From: Dendrobium chrysotoxum
Taxonomy: Eukaryota > Streptophyta > Magnoliopsida > Asparagales > Orchidaceae
Assembly: GCA_019925795.1 (NCBI GenBank)
Contig: CM034304.1
Coordinates: 9,673,471-9,737,470, forward strand
Direction of reading: 5' to 3'
Length of the DNA: 64,000 nt
In this document: one piece after another, positions 21,489 through 33,239 of the stretch
How positions within the stretch are numbered: position 1 is the first letter of the stretch
How the letters are laid out: the number at the start of each line of letters is the position of its first letter
Made by a program: the position numbers and the translations under genes
The notes under the pieces: generated by a model
The model's input: the letters and a program-made list of their open reading frames with translations, nothing else
What the model was told of the DNA's origin: nothing
Database searches by the model: none

Positions 21489-23127
21489 TATTGCATATCA
21501 GGAATCATGATTGAGATTTTGATTTTTTGATGATAACAAAATATTATTGTTTCTCCTAGCAAATATTAGATATTTCTATTTGTTTATATGTGAACTAACA
21601 CTTCAAGGAAATCATATACTACTCAAGATTGTTGAAGACTTCAAGACAAGGTAGAATAGGATTTCATGTAATAAAATCTGTATATCTATATTTTTATTTC
21701 TTGAGTCTGAGTAAGTGTGATTGTAATTGGGTAACCGAGCTCACACACGGGGTGAAAGTGATAATTTTTTTTAGACTGATCATACTGTATGATTTGATAT
21801 GTACTTTCATCCTAAATGCATTTACTTAAATTATGGCTTAAATTTTTAAATTGTTCATACCCAACGATGTAAATTCATATAGACGACTTGCAGAGTACTA
21901 AATCAGGTTCGTACTAGATCATACCAAACAAACATATTAATTTTTGATCTATTCATACTGTATGATCTGCATTCATACAGATGACTGACAGATTATGAAA
22001 TTAGGTTCATAGCAGATCATACCAAATAAACATATTAATTTTTGAACTATTCCTACTATACGATCTATATTCATACAAACGACTAAAAGAGTACAAAATT
22101 AGAATCGTACCAGATTATATCAAATGAACACACTAATTTTTAAACTATTTGTACAGTACAATCTATATTCATACAGATGACTGACATAGTACAAAATTGA
22201 GTTCATCCAAGTTCGCACGAAATGAAGCCCTAATTTTTGAGCTATTCATACTGGATGATCCACAATCGTACATTACGATTGTCGAATGGTTCTCTTGAAA
22301 ATTTTAGTTTTTGGATGGTTTTTAATGTATTTTCTATATAAACAGTCTTAAAAAGTATCTCTTAGATCCTTTGACTGTTAATTTCTCTTGAGAGTGACCA
22401 TAGAGAGTGTGTTTGGGAGAAATTTTGAGAGTGAAGAGTGAGAGATCTAGTGAAGGGGAGTTATAAGGGATTCATAAGGTTGCCCAAAGTGAGGATCTCT
22501 TTGTTTTATTTAAGTTTTTGCAGATCTTCTTTGTAGGCTCTTAGGAGGAGATCTTCAACATTCGATAAAGGTACCCTGCCTTCACTAGAAGGGTGAAAAA
22601 GGATGTGACGGTACTCTTCCTTCACTAGTAAGGTGAAAAAGGATGTGACAGTACTCTGCCTTCACCAGGAGGGTAAAAAAAGACATGATGGTACTCAATC
22701 ATCACTTGGAGAGTGTAAAAGGCGATGATTCTCTGCTGCAATGAGTTAGTGTAAGAGAGTTTGTTAGTGCTTCTCCGCCTTGCTTTGGTGGCAAAAGTTG
22801 AGTCACTATTATTTAGTGCAATACCCAAAGAAGGAATCTCCAAAGAGTGGATGTAGGTCAAGTTTGATCGAAATAATATAAAATTTAGTGTTCTTCTTTA
22901 ATTATTTATTTTTTTAGCTTTTTTATTTTCTATATTTAAAATTTTGTAGTTGAAAAATCTTGTGATAATCATTTCTTTAAACAACTGCATATTTTAGGAT
23001 AAGCAATTTAATTTTCTAAAAATGGTTTTCAAAAATCCCAGAAATTTTTTAAATAACCAATTCAACCCTCCCTCTTGGTTAGCCTTAGGATAGTTCTAAA
23101 AGTTCTAATGACTAACACGAACTTTTA
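21489..23127 (+). repeat. Copia LTR 4, same family
   Basis: It starts TATTGCATATC and has 'gattttgatttttt' in the expected place, GTAC-type near-palindromes about 21775-22280, a TATA-like box (tatataaac) near 22336, four leader hairpin units (22579-22717), the 'gtgcaatacccaaag' motif near 22817, a pyrimidine run 'ccctccctctt' near 23065 and an end near 23127. Flanking AAAAC (21484-21488) and GAAAC (23128-23132) could be a target duplication with one change, but the right flank is Athila gag-like and the left is not obviously so. Hence a solo LTR is possible but not proven. Confidence 0.65.
22579..22717 (+). other. Tandem hairpin units in the LTR leader (copy 4)
   Basis: Four units about 40 bp apart, each introduced by 'ggtac(t/c)ct'. 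Units 1 and 2 pair TTCAC with GTGAA around seven-base loops (22581-22597 and 22621-22637). Unit 3 (22661-22677) has GTAAA opposite TTCAC, one mismatch. Unit 4 (22701-22717) is ATCAC opposite GTGTA, partly unpaired. It is the longest such series in the window. Confidence 0.5.
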
Positions 23128-24110
23128 GAAACTCCATTAGAACTTGTTAATGTTGAATGGTCATCTGAACCATCAAAGGAAATAGATAAACTAATTAGGA
23201 AGGTAATTGAGAGACCACCACCACCTTTCTCTTAGAGCTTGCTAAAATAAAACTTGGATATTTAATTTTCAAGATTTTTAAAGTTCTTTAAAAATTAATA
23301 ATTATTATACTTTTTGCTAAATCTCTAGGACAAATGCCTACTTATGAAAATTTTATGAATGATGTTTTAAGCTAAAGAGGAAATTAGGAGATTTTGAAAG
23401 AATATCTCTTTCTAAAGAATTTAGTGCTATTAAATAAAAGAAAATCCCATAAAAGCTTAAATACTCTTGTATTTTCACTATCCTGATTGCTATAGGAACT
23501 AAATTTTATGGGAGAGTGCTTTATAATTTAGGTGCTAGTATCAATCTTAAGCCCTTCTCTATTTTTTAAACACTAGAGCTTACAAAAATATAACCTACCA
23601 GTGTAACTAGTAATTAGCTAATCGTTCATTTACTAATCCTAAGGGGGCAATTAAAGATGTTTTAGTGAAGGTGGACAAGTTCATTTTCCCTATAAATTTT
23701 ACTATTTTGGATATGGAGGAAGATAGAGAAATGCCTATTATACTCGGTTGACCTTTCTTAGCTACCAATAGGGCTATGATTGATATTTAGAATGGTGAGC
23801 TAACCATACGAGTTGAAGATTAGTAAGTCACTTTTAATGTCTTAAAATCAATGAAACTTCCTAAGGATTAAGGTGAGGATTATTGTAGAGTGGATTCTGG
23901 TAACTATTATGTAGAGGAAGTTATGAAGGAATATTTTGGGAGGCAGTTAGATGGATTTAGTGTTGAGTATGAATAATTTGTACAAGATGGAGGAAGATGT
24001 TGTTCATGTTATTAGTGAAAGCCCATTAAATATAAATTACATACTATTTATTATGCTAAAACTCCTTGAAAATATGTTGTTTTAGTTGTGATTGTGTAGG
24101 AAATGTTTAG
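23128..24110 (+). pseudogene. Athila gag end and protease, broken
   Basis: Motifs read in changing frames. Near 23335 is MPTYENFMND; near 23465 is a piece like CIFTIPIAIGTKFYG. The protease active site is read as NLGASIN at 23525-23545, where Athila proteins have DLGASIN, so the catalytic Asp is Asn. DVLVKVDKFIFPINFTILDMEEDREMPIIL follows in two pieces near 23658-23745, then PFLATNRAMIDI and NGELTIRVED near 23755-23820. The protease would cut the polyprotein. Stops interrupt the frame throughout. Confidence 0.75.
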
Positions 24111-24119
24111 GAGAATGCA

Positions 24120-25690
24120 AAAATTAATAAGTTTAGAATGAGTGTCATAGGGCCCACAGATCCAACAACGCAACATTGTCCTCTATAACATCCTAGCACC
24201 TATTTTATACACTGTAGTGCTAGCCTCCAAGGAATTTAATGAAAAATCAATGTCATGGCGAAGATAAGGTTAGTTCCACAGCATCTCATAGCATCATTGT
24301 GCACAATATAAGCACCATAGCATTTGAGTCTCAGGAAATAAGCTTTGGAGCATCGACCATCACAATGTTGTATTACCATATTACACTTTTAAGCACCCTA
24401 ATGCTCAACTTTTTTAGCACCATGGGAGAGTATTTGCCAAAATGAATAGCCATGTTGACTTAGCCAAAAGATATGCTAGTTCAACCATTAATCATGCTGA
24501 ATCAGTATAACATTACACTGAAGAAAGTTTTACAGTGCTAAGGCACATATTCATTTTACACCATTGTAGCACCCATACTCGATGCATTGCAGTGCTTGAT
24601 TAGGTCATTTCTACCCTTGTATAAATAGTTTTTTTAGTTCTTTTGTTACATGAGTTTTGTCATCTTTAGTGGAGTCTTATACTTTTGAATGTCTTCCATT
24701 AGTTCTCCCCTTAGAGTAAAGTTTAAGGGAAGCTGGGGAAGTGCAAGATACTTTCATTTTGAGATCTTAGCTTGTATGGTGTAAGCAATCTATTATTGGA
24801 GGAAGAAGGAGAGTGGAGAATATCAATTGATTTTTCTCGGTGATATTTATCTTAATAATTCTCTATATCTTTTCCTTATATGAAGGAAATAAATATAAGT
24901 TTACTTTTTATGTTATCCATATCAAACTAAATCTTTGAGTTTTGGGCTAATGATGTAAACTCATAGTAAATGCTATTGTAGACTCTTATGCTTTGAATTA
25001 CATTTTAGATATTTTCAATATATCCCATTCTTAATTTAATAAATATAATGGCCATGTATATAGTTGATATCTAGTATGATGTACTGCCTCAATGGAGGAA
25101 TATTGGAATATATAGGAGTATTGAAATGGAATGTTGGCATACCTAGACATAGGATGTTAAATCTTATAGGTTTTATAGAGATTATAATCATAGGAAGGCC
25201 ATAAACCTCTCTTTTCACCCCTATAAGCTCGATAGAATCTTGGGATGCTTATGCTTTATTCCACATAAAAAATTAAGAGCCCTATTAAAAAACTATATTA
25301 TATTACATTCATTAGTCAAAAACATTTTATTTACATTAGTATCTAATTTTCTTGTAAGTCTCCATTAAGTGGAAAAAACTCTAAAACATCCATTTTACAT
25401 TCAATATGATAAATTGTGCATCTAGATTAAAAAGTAGTAGTTTAGTTACAATAAGCAGAATACTTCTTCATGGGATTGACACTCTTTTATATCACTTTTT
25501 AACTGGATCGGCATGTATACATTTTTATTTAGTGCATTTTCATCATTTTTATATAAAAAAACATAAACATATTCATATTTCATGCTAGTTGTATGTTTAG
25601 CACACCATTGAACGCATATCCAACCCATAACCCACACCATCAGGTTTTTAGTGTCCTTGCTAGAAAAGTAATGTGCGTATTGCAATTTTA
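24120..25690 (+). repeat. Athila LTR-like block
   Basis: U3 part (24180-24600) carries repeated TAGCAC and AGTGCTA words, such as 'cactgtagtgctagcc' near 24218, 'acagtgctaaggcac' near 24533 and 'ttgcagtgcttg' near 24587. A TATA-like 'gtataaatag' is at 24619-24628. The end part is duplicated at 26398-26790. Exact ends were not found. Confidence 0.5.
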
Positions 25691-25909
25691 AATTATATTA
25701 TTAAAATAAGTGCAGATTTCGACCTACTTGTATTCTATATCTTTTTTTTATTATTTTTGTTAAAATTTTGAAAAATCCAAAAAAGTATTTTATTAATTAT
25801 TTAGTTTGTGATATTTGTTTTATTTCATCATTATTTAGTAGATCTAGAATGGAGCCCTTATTGTTTGATTTTGAGATGAAATGAAGACTTAATAGTCTTA
25901 TTCACCAGA

Positions 25910-26390
25910 AAAAAAAATTTACATGATGCTAAATATTATTTTTGGGATGAACCATATTTGTTGAAAACTTGTAATGACTAAATCATTAGGAGATGTGTCC
26001 CTAAAGAAAATAGAACCTATAATTAGGGAATGTCATGATTCTCATTATGGAGGGCATTTTGGAGGATTTAAATTTCTTTTAAGGTTCTCAAATTAGGATT
26101 TTATTAGCATATATTATTTAAGTATGTTAATGAATATATTATGAAATTGAGTTAATGAAATGCCCTTAAATTATATATTAGAATTTGAGTTGTTAGATGT
26201 TTGGGGATTATATTTTATGGGACCATTTGTCCAATCCCATTAATGCTTGTATATACTTATGGTTGTTGACTATGTATCAAAATAGATATAAGGAGTGGAA
26301 ACCCTTAGAACAGATGCTTAGGAGTGCTTAAATTTATGAAGATTTTTTTTTCAAAATTTGGAATGCCCAGAGTATTAATAAGTGATGGAA
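25910..26390 (+). pseudogene. Athila integrase fragment in the collapsed copy
   Basis: Reads DAKYYFWDEPYLLKTCND and IIRRCVP near 25925-26005, then an integrase zinc-finger relic, then MPLNYILEFELLDVWGL near 26160-26210, MVVDYVSK near 26260, and FSKFGMPRVLISDG near 26338-26380. The reading stops at ISDG, the start of the second catalytic Asp motif, and passes straight into LTR-like sequence. Both edges of the junction carry 'ggaatgcc(c/t)agagtat' (26351 and 26378). Inactive. Confidence 0.7.
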
Positions 26391-26819
26391 TGCCTAGAGT
26401 ATATGCTCTAATCCACATCAAAAATAAAGTATTATTAGGAAAACTAAATTTTTTGCATTCATTACTCCAAGAATTTTATTTAAATCGGTATCCGATTTTA
26501 TTGCAAACCTCCTTTAAGAGAAAATCTCAAAAACATCCATTTTACAATCAGTAGGATATATTATACATCTAGATTAAGTAGTAGTAGTTTAATTATAAAT
26601 AAGCAGAACACTTTCTCATGGAATAGAAACTCTTCTCTATTACTTGATCGATATGTATACCTACATATTTAGCTAGCTTTCCTTTTTTATATCAAAGAAA
26701 ACATAGACATATTCTTATTCCATGCTAGCCATGTGTGTAGCACACTATTGACCACATTTTCCAACCCATAACCACACCTTTAATGCCCTAGTATATATAA
26801 AGAAAGAGATTTGAAGTCT

Positions 26820-28785
26820 TAGATATATTATCTCTAGGTAAACCATTGAACCCATCTATAATTAAAGCCCCAAAGTTAAAATTGAATAAATTTCCTACCC
26901 ATTTATTTTTAGGAGAGAGGTCAACTTTACCTATCATTATCTCTACTGAGCTTAAAAAATATCTAGAAGGTAAGTGGATCAAATTCTTAGTTCTTATAAG
27001 AGAGCATTTGACTAGTCTATTACTAACATTTTGGGGATTAATCATTCTATATATTTGCATAATATCTTATTGGAATAAGCTTGCCAACCTAAAGCGGACA
27101 TGTAGATGAGGTTGAATCTGATAATGAAAGAAGTGGTAAAGAAAGAAATTTTAAAGTGGTAGAATATGAGTATTATTTATTCTATTTTTCATAATGATTT
27201 GGTTAGTCTTATTTATTGTGTCCATAATAAAGGAGGATTAACTGTTACTTCAAACTTGAGGAATGAACTAATTCTTATTAGGATTAGGATCAGGTGGAGG
27301 ATATTTAGTGATTATCAGAAGCTTTATAAAGCAACTAAGGAAGAATATTTTTCATTAGTCTTTATTAACCATTGGATAGATTAGTAGGGCATTCTTATGA
27401 CTATATGTTAGATGGCCACTCTAGTTACCATCAAATCCCATTGCCCCAAGTGATTAAAATAAGATAAATTTCATCAATCCTTAAAGAACCTTATGTTCAA
27501 ACGTATGCCTTTTAATTTGTACAATGCCCTTGAGACACTTCTAAGATGTATGATGTTAATATTCTCTGAATTAATAAAGTGGGCATTGAGATCTTCATGG
27601 ATGATTTGATAATGTTTGGAACAACATTCAATATCTTTATAGAACATTTAGAGTTAGTTTTAAAAAGATTATAGAAAACCAACCTTAAGCTTAACTGGGA
27701 GAAATGTCAATTCATGGTAAAGGAAGGCATTGTCCTTGGAAAAAAATCTCTACAGAGGTACAGAGGTCGATTAGGCAAGGATCTAAGTGATTCAAAATTT
27801 ATCACTTCCTACTTCTTTTAAGGAAGTCTAAAGTTTCTTAGGTCTTATTTGATCTTATAGGCGTTTCATAAAAGATTTTTCAAAAATTAACAAATAATTA
27901 TATCATTTGCTTGAAAAAGATTTACCATTTGATTTTCATTCTTATTGCATAATTTCATTTGACAAGCTTAAAAAGTTCTTAGTTACTACACCTATCATCA
28001 TTTCACATCAATGATCTCTGAATTTTGAATTAATATGTGATTCTAGTGACTATACCATAGGAGTGATTTTAGGGCAAAGGCTTGATAAGAAATTTCATTC
28101 CATTTATTATACTAGTAGAACTCTTAACGATGCCCAGATTAATTATACAACAATGAGAAAGAGTTTTTAGCTATAGTGTTTGCCTTTGATAAATTTAGAT
28201 ATTTTTTAATCAGCACCAACGTAATTATTTTCACTAATTAAGAGTATTTTTTGCTACAAAACTTTGATTTAGAGATTTTGGATAGAAAGGTTCTAAAAAT
28301 TTGGTGTGTGATAATTTATTTAGATTAGAAAAGGAAGATTCTAATAAGAACAATAAAGATATTAATGAATTATTCTCTGATGAAAAGCTCTTTTCATTAC
28401 ATACTTGAAATATGCCTTGGTCTACTAAGATTATTAATTTCATTATTAGTGGTGTTATCCCCACTAATATGACTTTCACCGAAAGGCATAAATTTATGCA
28501 TGAAGCCAATATCTATTTTTCGGATGAGTCTTACTTGTTTAAGAAGTGCAAAAACAAATTTCTTGGGTGGCATGTCCCTTAAAATGATATTGAACCCACC
28601 ATTTGTTAGTCTAATGATTATGAGTATGGATTAGCTTTTTGGAGGGTTTAGAACTACTTCTAGGATTCTTAAATTTGAATTTCATTGGTCTATTCAATTT
28701 AAGAATGTAAATTATTATGTTAAACAATGAGATATATGCTAGAGGTTAAGAAATAATTCTAAAAGAAATAAAATGCCCATAAATT
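26820..28785 (+). pseudogene. Athila reverse transcriptase, RNase H and integrase zinc finger, broken
   Basis: The pol linker is at 26846-27000 (KFPTHLFLGERSTLPIIIS). RT follows: GHSSYHQIPLPQ near 27410-27450, then the catalytic box FMDD at 27594-27605, here intact, then LKLNWEKCQFMVKEGIVLG near 27685-27745. RNase H is near 28000-28230 (DYTIGVILGQR-like). Integrase zinc-finger relics lie near 28500-28785, ending at KMPINYM-like codons where LINE-A' enters. Stops and shifts are frequent, so the FMDD box alone does not imply activity. Confidence 0.75.
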
Positions 28786-28799
28786 ATATGCTCTCTTTT

Positions 28800-30240
28800 T
28801 TAGGGGAAACCCACAGAGGGGCCTACGCGTTAATTAAAAGTAAAGTACAAGGTCCTTAAAAAGCCCTTCAGCTCACTATTGGTTAGAAGAGCTATAAAAA
28901 TGCTAAAATAAAACCTACGAGCTCAAGGTCCCAACTAATAAAAAGTACATAGAAACCTAGGTAAAATCTTGGAAGGCAAGTGGCCATCACCCAAAAAAAT
29001 GAAAGGATCCATAGATGAACTTTAAGCACCATCCTTCCAAGAAAAAAAAATAGGAGCAAATCAGAAATTGAAAAGTTCCAACCAAAGTATTTGAGTAACA
29101 AAAGAAACATAACATAATGGAATTACTATAAAAGATTAAGGGCATGTAAGAAATAATGTGACAATTGAAATACATAATAAACCAAATACCAAAACCATAC
29201 AACTACTAGCTGTGACCACAGAAAGAGTCAATATTCAAGCCATAATCCCTTGCCATGATATCCAACAATAGAAACATAAAGGCTCCCAAAAGAACCTTAA
29301 AGCATAAACTATAAGATTAATAGATGGCAACAACCTGCACCATAGTAATTAAATAGACTTGGACCTCCCAATAACCCAGCCGCAGATGGGAAAAATGCCA
29401 ATACACAGAACCAAGTCCAATAAAGCCATAATCCATACCAGGAAATAACTTATCAATCCCAAATCTAAAGAAGAAAATGTGATCGCAATTGAGCCCAAGA
29501 CAGCCCCCCCAACAGATAAGGCAAACAAACTAGAAATCGAAATAACAAATTCAGGAAAAAGGTAGGGCCAGCTGAACTCAGGAAGTTAAAACTATAGCCA
29601 TCATCATGATGAAAACCCAAATGCCACTCAATTCTAAATCCAAACACTCTTAGGCACATCAAGAAGATGATGCAAAGGATGTGAGTAATAGAAAGGAAAT
29701 AGAGCAACATAGCCATAATGATACCACCAAAACACTTCCAGGCACTGCCAAATAACTAATAAGAAGTTATAGCTAGATAAACCCTAGAGAAAATAGCCCA
29801 CAAGAAACCAAAAGCCCCTAGCAGTCTATTCAAGAAATCGAATACACACTGCCCAACAACAAGCACAGGACATAACCCTCACCAAAGAGCACCAAGAAAC
29901 AACACATCCAACTAGAGAAATTATCACCAGGAGTAGAAGAGCAACAAATAGGGATTAAATCATAGTTCCAAAGATTCTAATCATAGCTCAAGCGCATCAT
30001 AACAACATGCCAGGAAATGTTTAAATGAAGTAAAAAATAATAACAAGTAATGCGAACATCTAATAAAACCAAGCACTGACTGATAATAGAATTAGCCATA
30101 ACACGACATCACTCAATAACAGACTACAAAACTTCAGAAATAACAATAGCAGGAAAAGCAGCAAACTAGCTAGAAATAAGAAAATTACCATCCAAAAGGC
30201 CTAAGGGCAATAAAAAAATTAAATTCTAACATAAGGTAAC
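28800..30240 (-). other. 3' UTR of LINE-A'
   Basis: A-rich on the plus strand, hence T-rich in the sense of the element, about 1.4 kb, matching the long UTR of LINE-A in position and composition. The hydrophobic minus-strand frames here (for example 28892-29110 and 29465-29716) reflect T-rich codons and are not genes. Confidence 0.6.
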
Positions 30241-30525
30241 CCCATTTTGTCCAACCTAATCCGGCCTTTTAGTAAGTTAGGTAAATTGAAACAAGAGAAA
30301 TCAGTGAGGTAATCCAAAATATAACCTAGATTGGCTAACCAATCAGCACAAGCATTACCTTCCTTATTAACATAAGAAATATTGAAGTTAGCAAAAATTA
30401 AGAGCTGATTAATTTCTCTAAGAAGATAAAAAAGATCTGGATTGCAAATTTAATCCATTAGTTTCATGAGACAATGAATACTAGAGGTGGCATACACCTC
30501 AATACAAATATTAGTATTTCCCAAC

Positions 30526-30542
30526 GAAAGACATAATTTCAA
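30526..30542. repeat. Left 17-bp target duplication of LINE-B
   Basis: GAAAGACATAATTTCAA, identical to 33217-33233. It lies in the RNase H part of LINE-A'; the joined reading corresponds to LINE-A near 14200. Confidence 0.92.
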
Positions 30543-30662
30543 GTTCATACTCTAAATTAATATTGGGATATGGTTTTAGTGAGAGAGAGTCCAAGATTTT
30601 AGTTAGAGAAAAAACCCATTTTTCAAAAATTTCCCTCTTCCTCTTTTCCCGGTTGGCTTCAC

Positions 30663-31958
30663 TATGGTGGTGGAGGGTCGCAGGTCATCTTCTTTGAAGG
30701 CCGGAATACCTCCATTCCCCATTCTACTGAGACTTCTAACCTTCGTTGGCGGTCAAAAGGTAGATGCAGCGGGAATCGAGATGATTTCAGTAATGCAAGA
30801 TTTTTGCAACGTCCTTTGGTGATTGAGGAAGGACGTATTCCTTCGGTTTGCGATCCTACTCCGGTGGAAGGAAAGGGTAAAGGTGTTGTAGCTGGTCAGC
30901 CTTCAAGTAAGATGGAGAAGATTGGTTTTCCTAAGATGTCTGGCTCGTCTCCTATGGCCAGAATCATTTTTGATGGTCAAGCTAATGACTTTGAAGCTTC
31001 AACTTCGTCAGGGTTTAAGTTAAAGGTGAATCATTTCTTGATCCCTTCTTCAATTCTAGAAAATCTGGTTATTTCTCTGGTGAATAAGGAAGATTTAAAT
31101 TCTAAAATTATGTTTAAAGGTTTTGGTACAGAAGATATAGGCGATCCTGAAATTCTGATGGAGGGGGATCCTACCCAAAAGGTAGATTCAAGAAATGCTT
31201 GGGTGAGAACTCAACACATTAGAATAAATTCTGTTGAGAAGAATTCAGACGATTTAGATGATGATGGTGTAGTTAAACTTAATGCTAATAGGGAATGTGA
31301 GAATTTTCAACTTCTACAAAAATCTCTTGTAGTTAAGGTTTTTGGTAAAAAAATTCCTTTTTCCCTTTGTAGCATTGAGTTGAGGCGGCAATGGAGTAAA
31401 TTTTGTTACTTTCATCTTACCTCTTTGGGTCTTGACTGGATTTTGTTTTCTTTTCATTCAACTCAAGCTATGGAGGAAGTTCTTAGTGGAGGACCGTGGT
31501 ATGTGGGAGGTCATGTTATTGGGATGGATAAATGGACGCCTCAATTTTCTCCCATGACGTTGAAGGGTCTTTCATCTGCAATTTGGATTCGGTTGCCTCA
31601 TTTAACTTTACATTGTTGGGATGAGACTAATATTGCTAAGATTGTGTCCAAGATAGGAGATCCTATGTTTCTAGATGGAAAAATGTTTAAATGGGGGAGG
31701 CGAAAATTTGCTAGAGCCTGTGTTCGCATAGAACTTGACTCTACATTAGCTCATGGAGTTTGGATTGAAGGTGTATATGGTAAATTTTTCCAAAGAGTTG
31801 AATACGAAAAGATCTCTTCTTTTTGTTTCAACTGTGGTAAGATAGGACATGTTGTGGGTATGTGCCCTGGTTTAAGAGGTAATGGGAATAATAATATAGA
31901 AGTGAAGAGCATGGATTGCCATGAGAAGAAGGAAGCTTTCGGTAAGGCTGCAAAGTAG
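30663..31958 (+). pseudogene. LINE-B ORF1: DUF4283 and zinc knuckle, largely open
   Basis: One frame is open from about 30640 to the stop at 31958. I see no ATG at a suitable place in this frame; an ATG at 30664 is in another frame, so one small indel may separate it. First in-frame ATG is at about 30912. DUF4283 spans roughly 31310-31740 (SLVVKVFGKKIPF, LRRQWSK, LSGGPWYVGGHVIGMDKW, SAIWIRLPHLTLHCWDE, WGRRKFARACVRIEL). The knuckle FCFNCGKIGHVVGMC at about 31820-31866 is a complete CX2CX4HX4C. In the family, ORF1 coats the LINE RNA. The C-terminal part is in another frame (next entry). Confidence 0.75.
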
Positions 31959-31993
31959 GTGATAGAGTAGTCTGATGCTTCTACTTAGATAAA

Positions 31994-32566
31994 ATGTTTG
32001 GGGCATGGATGCATGTAAAGTTCAAAAAAACTAAAAGGAATTTTGTGAATGGCGTTAAGAAGGCTGATTCAGTGAAGCATAAACATTCTAAGAATCCTAA
32101 AGTGCAGGTTTCGGGAATGGAGTTGAATTCCTCAAACAGCTTTAATGTGTTATCTCTAAATGAGTCAAGTGATATGGTCAATATAGTTGAAGTTCAGATT
32201 TCTGCTGCTGTCCAAGAGCTGACTGTTGAAGCCTCTGGTGCTTGTACTATAGCAATTGATAGAGGTTTACCTGCAGAGTTAAATCCAGAAAAGGTCATGG
32301 TAACTAACGTGGAAGATGATTTCAGGTTGGTGGCAGAAGGTGCTGAAAGTTCCTTGATTACTTCGGCTATTATAGATAAGGAAGTTAAAAAGAAAGAGCA
32401 TATACACAATGGTATGGGAGGTCAGCTAGGACTTTTGGAGTGTGAAGTTTCAGATTTAAGTTCTTCTCCTTCTTTTACTATGGATATCAAGAAGGAATTA
32501 AGTTTGTGTAGTGGTAAACAAAAAAACACTAAACAACTTAAATTCTTAGGCCCTATTGAGATTTGA
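31994..32566 (+). pseudogene. LINE-B ORF1 C-terminal block
   Basis: This 190-codon frame starts near FGAWMHV, the counterpart of YGPWIHV after the knuckle in LINE-C, D and F, and goes on with NSFNVLSL and an acidic low-complexity tail ending KQLKFLGPIEI, like the ORF1 ends of LINE-F and C (KELKSLG and KELKIY). It is shifted against the first block by a change between 31958 and 31994, where three stops occur. After it I find no TAATG and no endonuclease. Confidence 0.65.
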
Positions 32567-33216
32567 CCGAGGAAGAAGAAGCTTGCTGGGGCAGATCGAT
32601 CTACTGTTTCTGCGGAATGATCGTTTCTAGAGAATGTCATGTGGAAGGAGCTTCTAAGAGGGAAGCATCGATTTTTCTTGTTCATTGTATAGCTATTTTA
32701 TTAAACCTGGAACTACTACATCATTCCTGGCAAATTTCAGGATTATTGCTATTGGGAGTTTTCGGGTTCTTTACTGCATTGTTCTTTTTCAGGTGTTGAA
32801 GTCTTCTCTAATCTGGAACTAGAGGGCTTTGTTGTGGCTATGTTGGTTGTTAGAGGTGGCTCTTTAGGAGTTTACATGATGGTAGTTGTTGTTTTTTGGG
32901 TTCTTCTTGTAGTTGTTTTTTCCTTTTTTGTTTTTTCTTTTTTAGTTATTGTCTGCCTTTGGGAATTTAAAATACTGTCATATGGGGTTTTTACTAGTTC
33001 GTATTTTCTTCCTTTTGGGAACGCTGGGACACTAACCAACCTTTTAGGTTGTTTAAATACTTGGTGTCCCCATCACCCCAATGGGTTTAAAATGGGAATT
33101 AGTGGACAACATATCCATTATGATAAGATTCTAAGGGCTTGTTTTTTGCTTTTGTGTTCTAGCTTGTAATAGGTTTTTCTTTCTATGCTATATGCATCTT
33201 CTCAAAAAAAAAAAAT

Positions 33217-33233
33217 GAAAGACATAATTTCAA
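33217..33233. repeat. Right 17-bp target duplication of LINE-B
   Basis: Identical to 30526-30542, directly after the A tail and one T. Confidence 0.92.
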
Positions 33234-33239
33234 ATCGTT

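Larger units (their letters stand above)
24120..26800 (+). mobile_element. Collapsed Athila copy nested between protease and RT
   Basis: It consists of an LTR-like block (about 24120-25690), a short internal start (25690-25900), a fragment of integrase zinc finger and core (25910-26390) and a second partial LTR (26398-26790). The last 400 bp of the two LTR-like blocks match one another: 'aaaacatccattttaca', 'catctagattaa', 'agtagtagttta', 'catgctag' and 'caacccataac' occur in both (25390-25640 and 26530-26775). Most of gag and pol is missing, so this is a heavily deleted element. The host element's protease and RT reading resumes on either side. Confidence 0.6.
30543..33216 (+). mobile_element. 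LINE-B: ORF1-only LINE nested in LINE-A'
   Basis: A 2674-bp insertion with a perfect 17-bp target duplication and an A tail (33204-33215), the marks of target-primed insertion. It carries ORF1 blocks (30663-32566) and a 3' UTR but no endonuclease or RT. Its 3' end ('cttgtaataggttttt', then 'gcatctt', then poly-A) matches those of LINE-C, D, E and F, so I take it as an internally deleted member of that family, moved in trans by ORF2 of a complete relative. Its 5' part has 'gagagagagtccaagattttag', like the start of LINE-D, but about 37 bases extra before it. Confidence 0.85.

Noticed and set aside
19480..22280. CRISPR-like array or bacterial operators from the repeated GTAC dyads
   Set aside because: Irregular spacing, no uniform spacers, and a eukaryotic retrotransposon context.
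21484..23132. LTR 4 as a clean solo LTR with target duplication AAAAC/GAAAC
   Set aside because: One mismatch in five bases is weak, and the two flanks do not obviously belong to the same sequence; kept only as a possibility.
27594..27605. Active Athila RT because the FMDD box is intact
   Set aside because: The surrounding frame has many stops and shifts and the element is split by several insertions.
28892..29716. Hydrophobic minus-strand frames resembling small membrane proteins
   Set aside because: They lie in the T-rich 3' UTR of LINE-A'; T-rich codons give Phe/Leu runs in any frame.
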